Shown here in pieces: positions 17,842 to 25,516 of a stretch of DNA of 54,621 bases. A model generated the notes under the pieces. It did no database searches and was not told where the DNA came from. It saw nothing but the letters and a program-made list of their open reading frames with translations. The stretch is from an uncultured Helicobacter sp. (GTDB lineage: Bacteria > Campylobacterota > Campylobacteria > Campylobacterales > Helicobacteraceae), in the NCBI GenBank assembly GCA_944325775.1, contig CALVBL010000011.1, positions 1-54,621 of the forward strand, read 5' to 3'. The position numbers and the translations under genes were made by a program. The first letter of the stretch is position 1, and each line of letters opens with the position of its first letter.

Positions 17842-19254
17842 TTATTCTGAATCTTTAGATGTTTGCTTGCTAGATTTTGGTTTTTTGGATTCTGTGGTGC
17901 TTTGGGATTTCACCTTGTTCTCACTCTTAGCTCCACTTTTTGTTTTCTTGGCTTTCTCCCCGCTAGATTCTAGCTTAGAATCTAGCAAAAAGGTGAGCAC
18001 TCTATCTTCCACCATAGCCATTTTGATGGCTGGTAGGAGATTGTTGTTTTGATAATACTCAATGGCTGCTTTTGGGTCCTGTCCCATCATCATCGCTTCA
18101 TAGTAGATGGTCTGCAGCGCTTCATTGTCTTGAATCACGATATTATGTTTGCGTGCTAGAGCGTCCATGATAAATGTGACTTGCACACTTTTTTGTGCCT
18201 CTTGCTTAAAGCTATCGCGTTTTTGCTTTGCTTTTTTCTCATCGTCTTTGAGCGCATCAAACTCTTCTTTTGGCATAGCATTAAGCGCGTTTCTGAATAA
18301 AATATCCATCTCCTGCTCGACGATAGGCTCTGGCAGGTCGAATATGATCTCTTTGATCAAGGCTTGTAGCACTTTGTCTTTGAGTTCTTTATTGTATAGG
18401 CTTGTTTTTTGTTCCATTTCGATTTGCTCTTTGATAGTGTCTTTGAGCGATTCAAGTGTAGCACTTTCGCCCATCACACTTTTAGCAAATGCCTCATCAA
18501 TGGCTGGCGCGTCTTTTTGCATAATCTTATGCAGTGTGACTTTGAAAGTCGCTGGTTTGCCTGCTAAATGTGTAGCTTGGTATTCTTGTGGGAATGTTAC
18601 CTCGATATCTCGCTTCTCACCCTTTTTCATACCGATGAGTGCGTCTTCAAATCCGGGGATAAATTGATTGGATCCGATTGTGAGATTGAAATTCTCTGCC
18701 TTGCCACCATCAAACGCTTTGCCATCGACAAAACCTTCAAAGTCAATCACTGCTACATCGTCTTTTTGCAATGCTCTGTCTTGAGTCATTTCTGAAAGCG
18801 GTGCGCGTGCTTTAGCGATCTCGGCAAGACGCTCATTGATTTCTTTGGCACTCACTGCCTTAAGAGTAACCTCTGGCACACAATCCTCAACTTTATCAAG
18901 GCTAAATTCTGGGGTTGTGCTGATTTTTATCTCCACATCGATATTGCCATCTTTGCTTTCAAACTTCGAGATGATGGGATTGCCAAGTATCGCTTGAGGC
19001 GCGATATCAAGCTCTTTGATCCCTGCTTGGAGTAGGTCTTGCACCGCTTCTTGCTTAGAATCTTGATCGATCTGATCTTTGTATCGCGATTGGATAAGGT
19101 GCGCAGGGACCTTGCCTTTTCTGAATCCATCGAGTTTCACATTTTTAGCGATTTTTTTGATCACATCCTGTATTTTTTGATCCAAGACATTTTGTGGGAT
19201 CACGCCACTTACCATAGCATTTGCGCTATTTAGCCGTTTTGTTTGTAGATTCAT
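17842..19254 (-). CDS. tig: Trigger factor
   Basis: Ribosome-bound chaperone with prolyl isomerase activity. 470 residues: N-terminal ribosome-binding domain with the signature GFRKGKVPAHLIQSRY (about 43-58), the FKBP-like isomerase domain (KDDVAVIDFEGFVDGKAFDG, then FIPGFEDALIGMKKGEKRDI), and the C-terminal helical arms. The last 40 residues are a Lys/Ser/Thr-rich tail longer than in E. coli (432 residues). First gene of the tig-clpP-GGDEF-def-comM run; divergent from fliI, 79 bases apart. Confidence 0.95.
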   Translation of the reverse strand: MNLQTKRLNSANAMVSGVIPQNVLDQKIQDVIKKIAKNVKLDGFRKGKVPAHLIQSRYKDQIDQDSKQEAVQDLLQAGIKELDIAPQAILGNPIISKFESKDGNIDVEIKISTTPEFSLDKVEDCVPEVTLKAVSAKEINERLAEIAKARAPLSEMTQDRALQKDDVAVIDFEGFVDGKAFDGGKAENFNLTIGSNQFIPGFEDALIGMKKGEKRDIEVTFPQEYQATHLAGKPATFKVTLHKIMQKDAPAIDEAFAKSVMGESATLESLKDTIKEQIEMEQKTSLYNKELKDKVLQALIKEIIFDLPEPIVEQEMDILFRNALNAMPKEEFDALKDDEKKAKQKRDSFKQEAQKSVQVTFIMDALARKHNIVIQDNEALQTIYYEAMMMGQDPKAAIEYYQNNNLLPAIKMAMVEDRVLTFLLDSKLESSGEKAKKTKSGAKSENKVKSQSTTESKKPKSSKQTSKDSE

Positions 19255-19333
19255 ACAATTCCTTAGTTTAATGTTTGATTGAGTATAATTTGGCGATTTT
19301 AGCTAAAAAAACCTTAAAAATTTCAGGATATTT

Positions 19334-20656
19334 ATGTCATTGCAAGAAATTCGCCAAAAGCTTAAAACCACCAATCTTTCCCCAAGCTATGGCAATATTA
19401 TCAAGATTATGCCAAATGTGATCGTGGCAAACGGCATACGCCCAAGCGTGGGCGACATCATAGAATTTTATGATCCTCTAGATTCTCTCTCAGAGCGCAC
19501 GACAAAGGATTTGGGTATGGTGAGCGCGGTGGAAAAGGATCAATTTTATATTAATCCCTTTTCATTTGTCGAGGGGCGCAAGAGCGGCGATTATGTGCGT
19601 ATCATTAATCAAGGTTTGCAAATCCCCGTGGGTGAGGGGCTTTTGGGGCGAGTGATAAACCCACTTGGGATCCCCATCGATGACAAAGGCGCACTGAAAA
19701 CAGAATCTAGCACACCGCTTATGCGCGAACCTATCGGCGCACTCAAGCGCGGCGTGATTGATGAGGTTTTTAGCGTAGGGGTGAAAAGTATCGATGGTTT
19801 GCTCACTTGTGGCAAGGGGCAAAAGATGGGGATCTTTGCCGGCTCTGGGGTGGGGAAATCCACGCTGATGGGTATGATAGTGAGCGGGTGCAAAGCCCCT
19901 ATCAAGGTCATAGCCCTCATTGGTGAGCGCGGCAGGGAAGTCCCGGAGTTTATCAAAAAAAATCTCAACGACAATATGCACAATACGATCATCGTAGTAG
20001 CCACGAGCGATGATTCACCGCTGATGCGCAAATACGGCGCATTTAGTGCGATGGCGATCGCGGAGTATTTCAAGCAGCAAGGGCAAGATGTGCTGTTTAT
20101 TATGGATTCTATCACGCGCTTTGCGATGGCGCAACGTGAAATCGGTTTGGCACTGGGCGAACCCCCCACAAGCAAGGGCTATCCACCTTCGGCTCTCACG
20201 CTCTTGCCCCAGCTTATGGAGCGTGCGGGCAAGGAAGAGGGCGTGGGCTCTATCACCGCATTTTTTACCGTGCTAACCGAAGGCGATGATCTCAACGACC
20301 CCATAGCTGATCAAAGCCGTTCTATCCTAGATGGACATATCGTGCTTTCGCGTGAGCTCACAGATTCTGGAATCTATCCACCTATCAATATTCTAAACTC
20401 CGCTTCGAGGGTGATAAATGATGTGATCACGCCTACACATTTGCAAGCTGTGAGGAAATTTCGGCGACTTTATGCACTTCTTAAAGAAAACGAGGTGCTT
20501 TTGCGCATAGGAGCTTATCAGCGGGGTAATGATCCCGAGCTGGACGAAGCGTTGAGCAAAAAAACACTTATGGAGGAGTTTTTGAGCCAAGAGTTTCGTA
20601 ATGTGTGGGAGTATTCAAAGATTGTTGAGCAGTTGCAGGTGATTATGGGTTCTTAA
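19334..20656 (+). CDS. fliI: Flagellar type III export ATPase
   Basis: ATPase of the flagellar export apparatus, with FliH and FliJ at the cytoplasmic face. 440 residues; Walker A at about 170-177 (AGSGVGKST), then GERGREVPEF, the Walker B strand DVLFIMDSITRFAMAQREIG, and the fully conserved SRELTDSGIYPPINI-type block. The -10-like TATAAT at 19284-19289 lies 45 bases upstream. Monocistronic, followed by a 394-base gap. Confidence 0.96.
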   Translation: MSLQEIRQKLKTTNLSPSYGNIIKIMPNVIVANGIRPSVGDIIEFYDPLDSLSERTTKDLGMVSAVEKDQFYINPFSFVEGRKSGDYVRIINQGLQIPVGEGLLGRVINPLGIPIDDKGALKTESSTPLMREPIGALKRGVIDEVFSVGVKSIDGLLTCGKGQKMGIFAGSGVGKSTLMGMIVSGCKAPIKVIALIGERGREVPEFIKKNLNDNMHNTIIVVATSDDSPLMRKYGAFSAMAIAEYFKQQGQDVLFIMDSITRFAMAQREIGLALGEPPTSKGYPPSALTLLPQLMERAGKEEGVGSITAFFTVLTEGDDLNDPIADQSRSILDGHIVLSRELTDSGIYPPINILNSASRVINDVITPTHLQAVRKFRRLYALLKENEVLLRIGAYQRGNDPELDEALSKKTLMEEFLSQEFRNVWEYSKIVEQLQVIMGS

Positions 20657-21050
20657 GTGGGTATGCGCTAAAATCCCAACTGCAATTGTGTTTAGACATT
20701 CGGCTTTGAGCGATTTTTTAGGGAATTTGCACACTCGGCTTGCCCGCTGGGATTTACTCCCTCCGGTCGTGTATGGTCATACCGCTTAGATAGAGCTCCC
20801 TGCACCTCGTGCTTGTCCTGCTTGCAGTGATGTGAGCGAAGCAAAAACCCTAAAAATTCATCTCAAATCCTAGAATGCCAAGCAAGTCACGCATAGAATC
20901 TAGAGTAGATTTTAGAATCTAAGAAAGTTTAGATTTTAGATTTAAAAGTTCAGAATCTAAAACTCTTGTAGAATCTGCTATTTTCTTAGAATCTAATTCA
21001 AGGCTTGCCGAAATTCAGAATTTCATGAAATTATATAAGGAGCAGGTCCC
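20657..21050. other. Gap with repeat 2 and a GAATCT cluster
   Basis: No gene seen. It holds the intergenic copy of repeat 2 (20721-20815), then a block at 20881-21000 with five AGAATCT words in about 110 bases, and the galE ribosome site (AAGGAG at 21037-21042). Confidence 0.75.
20721..20815 (+). repeat. Repeat 2, intergenic copy
   Basis: Two blocks, GGGAATTTGCACACTCGGCT at the left and TACCGCTTAGATAGAGCTCC then CTGCACCTCGTGCTTG at the right, are shared with a stretch inside carB (43142-43202). Between them lies a 32-base piece with a GGGATTTACTCCC hairpin that the carB copy lacks and that resembles a stem of the other repeat family. Confidence 0.75.
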
Positions 21051-22091
21051 ATGCAAACATTCCTCTTCACCGGAGCAAGCGGCTACATCGGCTCACACAC
21101 AGCGTTTTGGTTCCTCACACATAGGCAGGATTGTCAGATTGTGATTTATGACAACCTAAGCACGGGTTTTAGGCAAAATTACGAATATATCGCAGGTATC
21201 TTTGGGGATCGCGTGCGGTTTGTGCAGGGCGATGTGGGCGATATAGAGAATCTAAGTGCGCTGATGGAGCGCGAGCGATTTAGCGGAGTGGTGCATTTTG
21301 CTGCGTCGCTCATCGTGAGTGAATCTGTCGCCCTACCGCTTGAGTATTATAAAAACAACACGCTTAATACAACCCTACTCATTGATTTGTGCGTGAAACA
21401 CGGGATTAACACCTTTATCTTCAGCTCCACCGCGGCGGTGTATGGCGAGCCTGATATGAGTCTCGTGCCTGTGAGCGAATCTACACCACTAGATCCGATC
21501 AATCCCTATGGTGCGAGCAAAATGATGAGTGAGCGTGTGCTGATGGATACGCATCGCGCCTATGGGCAGTTTAATTATGCGATCTTGCGCTACTTCAATG
21601 TCGCGGGAGCGAGTAGTGCGAATACGAAAGAGATTCTAGAATTCGCACAAGGCTTGGGGCAGCGATCCAAAAATGCCACACATCTTATCAAAGTCGCGTG
21701 CGAATGTGCGTGTGGTGTGCGTGATGGAATGAATGTGTTTGGCAGGGATTATGAGACTAAAGATGGCACATGCGTGCGGGATTATATCCATGTCGATGAC
21801 TTAGCAAGCGCGCACCTAAGCGCACTCACATACCTTGAGCAACACAACAAAAGTGAGATTTTCAATGTTGGTTATGGGCGAGGCTACAGCGTACTTGAGG
21901 TTATAGAGATGGTCAAAAGGGTGAGTGGCGTGGATTTTAGGGTAGTAGATGCAGCGCGCAGGGCAGGGGATCCGGCTATCCTCATCGCAGATAATGCTAA
22001 GATTTGCGCACTCACAGACTGGAAACCGCGCTTTGATGATCTTGCTTATATTATCAAGAGTGCGTATGAGTGGGAAAAACTCAGGAAATAA
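21051..22091 (+). CDS. galE: UDP-glucose 4-epimerase
   Basis: Interconverts UDP-glucose and UDP-galactose for lipopolysaccharide or capsule sugars. 346 residues of an extended short-chain dehydrogenase: NAD site TGASGYIGSH (7-16), DNLSTG, catalytic Ser-Thr in FSSTAAVYG and Tyr153-xxx-Lys157 in NPYGASK, and the UDP-binding RDYIHVDDLA. TAAGGAGC precedes the ATG. The methyltransferase gene downstream suggests a shared role in surface glycans. Confidence 0.94.
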   Translation: MQTFLFTGASGYIGSHTAFWFLTHRQDCQIVIYDNLSTGFRQNYEYIAGIFGDRVRFVQGDVGDIENLSALMERERFSGVVHFAASLIVSESVALPLEYYKNNTLNTTLLIDLCVKHGINTFIFSSTAAVYGEPDMSLVPVSESTPLDPINPYGASKMMSERVLMDTHRAYGQFNYAILRYFNVAGASSANTKEILEFAQGLGQRSKNATHLIKVACECACGVRDGMNVFGRDYETKDGTCVRDYIHVDDLASAHLSALTYLEQHNKSEIFNVGYGRGYSVLEVIEMVKRVSGVDFRVVDAARRAGDPAILIADNAKICALTDWKPRFDDLAYIIKSAYEWEKLRK

Positions 22092-22132
22092 TGCTATACT
22101 TCAAAACTAGAATCTAGCCTAAGGAGCTTATA

Positions 22133-23072
22133 ATGACAACATACTTAAAGAATGCGTTGCGCAAACCTTATCGCAAACTGCAGCAGATTTTTGGACAGCT
22201 TGATTTTGTGCCAAGCGGGCATTTCTACTCACCTATTGCCAATGACTTTGAAATCAAAGAGGGTATAGAGCGCACGAGCTATGATCCAGATTCACTTCAT
22301 GGTATAGAGCTACACCTTCAAGAGCAGCGCAAGCTTCTTGGGATTTTTGAGCGATTATATGCACAAATGCCTTTCAAAGACACCAAGCAGCCCAATATGC
22401 GCTATTATTTTGATAACAACACCTACTGCCACAGCGATGGAATCTGCTTGTATTCTATGATACGACACCTCGCTCCAAAGCGCATCATAGAGGTGGGAAG
22501 TGGCTTTAGCTCTGCGCTCATGCATGATGTCAATGATATGTTTTTCAAATTAGGCAACAACCCAAGTCAGATGACAACCGGGGGGGGGGCAATTACAAGA
22601 TAGTATCCATATCACGCATATAGAGCCATATCCAAAGGTCTTAGCACGGATTTTTTCCCCGCAAGAATTTGCCAACCTCAATCTCCACCGACAACGTCTC
22701 CAAGAAGTGCCACTCACGCTGTTTGATAGCTTAGAATCTAATGACATTCTTTTTATTGATTCTACCCATGTAAGCAAGGTCAATTCTGATGTCAATCGTT
22801 TGTTTTTTGAGATTTTACCAAGGCTTAAATGTGGGGTGTATGTGCATTTGCATGATATTTTTTATCCATTTAGCTATCCTAGGGATTGGTTGGAGGAAAA
22901 ACGCTCATGGAATGAAGCCTATATCTTACGCGCATTTTTGCAATACAACACGGATTTTAAGATTGTGTTTTTCAACACCTGTCTCAATTATCTCTATCCC
23001 GATGAATTTGCCAAAGCCCTGCCTCTTGGTCAAAAAAACACGGGCGGAAGCATTTGGATACGGAGGCAGTAG
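22133..23072 (+). pseudogene. Class I SAM methyltransferase, phase-variable, off at G10
   Basis: The first frame (22133-22603) ends ...PSQMTTGGGAITR after a G10 tract at 22580-22589. The second frame picks up directly with QLQDSIHITHIEPYPK and runs to 23072. With 9 or 12 Gs they join into one 313-residue protein. Motif I is IIEVGSGFSSALM, followed by HIEPYP, DILFIDSTH and GVYVHLHDIFYPF, a Methyltransf_24-like pattern. CTAAGGAG precedes the ATG. The gene follows galE by 41 bases. A surface-sugar methyltransferase is inferred; as written it is switched off. Confidence 0.8.
22580..22589 (+). repeat. G10 tract inside a methyltransferase gene
   Basis: Ten Gs within ACC-G10-CAA. Nine or twelve would keep the long frame; ten leads to TAG after AITR. 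The tract lies exactly where the two protein halves meet. Confidence 0.9.
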
Positions 23073-23290
23073 TTTTTGTGGGGACTAAGGCTTGATTCTT
23101 ATTTCGCCGCAAGGACTTCGTTTCTGCTTTATTATTTGGCTGGGTAAATCCAGCCTTGCTCTACTTTTGCGATCGCGCATTATTTGAATCTAGCTGCTTG
23201 GATTTTTAGAATCTAGTTCGGTTTATAGACAATGTGTTAGCCCAAAACGCCTTAATGAGGTGGCGACACCAAAATACAACCTTAGATTCT

Positions 23291-23380
23291 CAAAATCTGC
23301 TGTATGAACGCGTAAGCAGAGCAAAGAGGGATTTACTCCCTCTGAAGTGATACACAAGTTTCGCACCAGCAAAACTTGCA
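23291..23380 (+). repeat. Dispersed two-hairpin repeat, copy 2 (reference copy)
   Basis: From TGTATGAACGCGTAAGCAGA, stem GAGGGA/TCCCTC with loop TTTAC (23326-23342), then stem CAAGTTTCGC/GCAAAACTTG (23355-23378, one mismatch). Other copies keep both stems with different bases. Confidence 0.8.
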
Positions 23381-23418
23381 ATGACAATATAGATTTTGCA
23401 AAAATTATGAAAATCCTC

Positions 23419-23449
23419 TTGACTTAGAGTAGCTCTCATCTTTTATAAT
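23419..23449 (+). promoter_or_regulatory. Promoter of the merR gene with a long 19-base spacer
   Basis: TTGACT (23419-23424) and TATAAT (23444-23449) are 19 bases apart instead of 17. The spacer holds the dyad AGAG-TAG-CTCT. MerR-family regulators act on exactly such over-long spacers, so autoregulation of the gene 33 bases downstream is likely (inference). Confidence 0.55.
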
Positions 23450-23481
23450 TATCAAAATTTTAGAATCTAAGGAGGTTAGCA

Positions 23482-23961
23482 ATGGCATACACTATCATCG
23501 AAGTGGAAAAAAAGACCGGTGTATCTTCGCACACACTGCGGTTTTGGGCGAAGAAGGGCTTGTTTCCATTTGTGGAGAAAGACGACAATCAAGTCAAATA
23601 TTTTAGCGAACGCGATGTGGAGTGGGTGCGATGGATCAATTGGTTTCGCAAATCCCAAATGGATATCCCCACCATCAAGCACTACATAAACCTCGCTAAC
23701 AAGGGCGATGAGACGGCACAAGAGCGACGGGACATCATTGCTAGGCAACGTGAAATCGTGGCAGATAATATCGATGAGCTAAAGGCGGTGCTAGAGACAC
23801 TGGATTATAAGATTGGCGTGTATGATGAGATGCTTGCAAAAAATCTCGATGGATTTAATCCGCAAAGTAAGCAGTATAAAAAATGTAATCCCACCACGCA
23901 TTGTTATGAAGATTTTAAAGATTCTCATAATGAGGGGGACGATAAAGCACCTAAAGATTGA
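23482..23961 (+). CDS. MerR-family transcriptional regulator
   Basis: 159 residues. The N-terminal winged helix is typical of MerR proteins: YTIIEVEKKTGVSSHTLRFW (helix-turn-helix), then KKGLFPFVEKDDNQVKYFSE and DVEWVRWINWFRKSQMDIPT. A long dimerisation helix follows (about 80-125). Cysteines in KKCNPTTHCYEDF near the C-terminus could bind metal or sense oxidants, but the ligand is unknown. AAGGAGG lies seven bases before the ATG. Downstream are an acetyltransferase and cutA, perhaps its regulon. Confidence 0.88.
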   Translation: MAYTIIEVEKKTGVSSHTLRFWAKKGLFPFVEKDDNQVKYFSERDVEWVRWINWFRKSQMDIPTIKHYINLANKGDETAQERRDIIARQREIVADNIDELKAVLETLDYKIGVYDEMLAKNLDGFNPQSKQYKKCNPTTHCYEDFKDSHNEGDDKAPKD

Positions 23962-24012
23962 TATATAAGAGAAGATTATCACTACCAAAAGTTATACACA
24001 TAGGAGCAAATC

Positions 24013-24594
24013 ATGAATGTTTTTGAAAAAGATTTAGCAGGAATGCCGCTAGATGGCAGAGATCCAGAAGTAGCCCCAATCATAGAAGTTATTAAACAAA
24101 CCCAAAGGATAGTCGCAAGGCTTAATAGTGGTGTATATAGCGAAGGAGAGGTGCGGGATTTCCTCTCACAAATCACAGGGAGAGCGATAGATCCTAGCCT
24201 CTGGCTTATCCCGCCTTTTTACACAGACTTTGGTCGTAATATCCATTTTGGCAAAAATGTCTTTGTCAATTCTGCTTGCACCTTTATGGATAGAGGTGGA
24301 ATCTATATCGATGATGAGGTGTTTATCGCCCCTAAAGTCAATCTCATCACGATTAATCACGATATTAATCCCTATAATCGCCCCACCACGATTTGTGAGC
24401 CCATACACATAGAAAAACGCGTGTGGATAGGCGTGGCGGCGACTATCTGCCCGGGTGTGCGTATAGGCGAGAACTCTATCGTGGGGGCAAATGCGGTGGT
24501 AACCAAAGATGTGCCACCAAATACGATTGTAGGCGGGATACCAGCAAGGGTTATCAAAACTATTGATATAGAGAAATACGCACCAAAGGAGTGA
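24013..24594 (+). CDS. Sugar O-acetyltransferase of the LacA/Maa/NodL type
   Basis: 193 residues with a left-handed beta-helix made of hexapeptide repeats (INFG-like GRNIHFGKNVFVNSACTFMD, later ICPGVRIGENSIVGANAVVT and PPNTIVGGIPARVIK). The catalytic His is in LITINHDINPYNR. Transfers acetyl from acetyl-CoA to a sugar or related hydroxyl; the acceptor is unknown. It follows merR by about 50 bases with AGGAG before the ATG, and cutA begins one base after it. Confidence 0.88.
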   Translation: MNVFEKDLAGMPLDGRDPEVAPIIEVIKQTQRIVARLNSGVYSEGEVRDFLSQITGRAIDPSLWLIPPFYTDFGRNIHFGKNVFVNSACTFMDRGGIYIDDEVFIAPKVNLITINHDINPYNRPTTICEPIHIEKRVWIGVAATICPGVRIGENSIVGANAVVTKDVPPNTIVGGIPARVIKTIDIEKYAPKE

Positions 24595-24595
24595 T

Positions 24596-24907
24596 ATGCC
24601 ACTACTCATCTACACCACCGCGCCGAGCAAAAAGCAAGCAAAAAGACTTGCTAAATGGCTTTGTAATCGGCATTTAGCTGCTTGCGTGCAAGCCCAAAAG
24701 ATCAAAAGCCACTACCAATGGCAGGGCAAACTCTGCGTAGAATCCGAAGTGCTCATCACCATCAAAACACGCAAGAAGTTGTATAAAAAAGTGCGGAGAT
24801 TTTTGCGTCATCACCACCCTTATGAAGTGCCAGAGATCCTAGCACTTAAAACCCACAAGGTGGATAAGTTCTACAAAAAATGGCTCAAAAATACCACCAA
24901 AGCCTGA
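24596..24907 (+). CDS. cutA: CutA-family divalent-cation tolerance protein
   Basis: 103 residues of the trimeric ferredoxin-like CutA family: LIYTTAPSKKQAKRLAKWL, HLAACVQAQKIKSHYQWQGK, SEVLITIKTR, and HHPYEVPEILAL. Its cellular role is poorly understood (copper/cation tolerance in E. coli). AAAGGAG precedes the ATG and it starts one base after the acetyltransferase stop, so the two are translationally linked. Confidence 0.88.
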   Translation: MPLLIYTTAPSKKQAKRLAKWLCNRHLAACVQAQKIKSHYQWQGKLCVESEVLITIKTRKKLYKKVRRFLRHHHPYEVPEILALKTHKVDKFYKKWLKNTTKA

Positions 24908-25516
24908 GGCAACATTCTCTAGTGGGCAATTCCATAGGTGCTCACCTAAGGGGGTGTGGCTCCTAGAGTGATGCACAAAATCCAAAGAAGCTATGGTATT
25001 TATTTAATAATTATCTAAGGTTAGAGTTATACAACAGGAGCACGCAGTTTCACAAGTCTCATCACAATTACCTTTGCGTTATTAAGTTTGAAATGGTTTG
25101 CGGGGGCTAATGTTGTGGTGTGATGTAGGGGGTTGATTCTGTGGATAGGACTTTTGAAAGAAGCGAATCTAAAGTCTGCTAAGATATAGAGAACTATCGT
25201 CAATGTTATAGAATCTAAAGATCGTAGATACTAAAAGCTTGTATATGCGCTAGATTCTATAAATATCGCTCTTATATCAGCTTAGATTCTATTCTTTTAG
25301 AGAGATTCAAGATGCGCAGGACACCCCCTAAGATCTTCCTAATGTGGGATATGGAGTGTTGCTTTTTCACATCTGCTTATCCACAAATCTCGTGCAAGAT
25401 TCCCTAAAGATTATCATAGATTCCATATAGAGACTTTGAGTCTTTAGAGGATTTTAGCTTGCACACCCTACCGAGAATACGCGCAAATCTACAAATCATC
25501 GCACAAGGAGCTCGCA
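24908..25516. other. 609-base gap without a recognised gene
   Basis: No coding remnant, tRNA or terminator could be supported. It has several GAATCT/GATTCT words near 25165-25290 and a 16-base piece (GTGATGTAGGGGGTTG at 25120-25135) identical to 4685-4700. The ribosome site of the chemoreceptor gene is at 25505-25510. Confidence 0.6.

Larger units (their letters stand above)
23073..23481. other. Gap with hairpin repeats and the merR promoter
   Basis: No gene seen. From left: a perfect GGCTGG/CCAGCC hairpin near 23138-23155 within DNA that looks like a diverged reverse copy of the two-hairpin repeat, a clear copy at 23291-23380, then the merR promoter (23419-23449) and ribosome site. Confidence 0.7.

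Noticed and set aside
24166..24609. 147-codon open frame antisense to the acetyltransferase
   Set aside because: It shadows the hexapeptide repeats of the plus-strand gene; composition is not protein-like.
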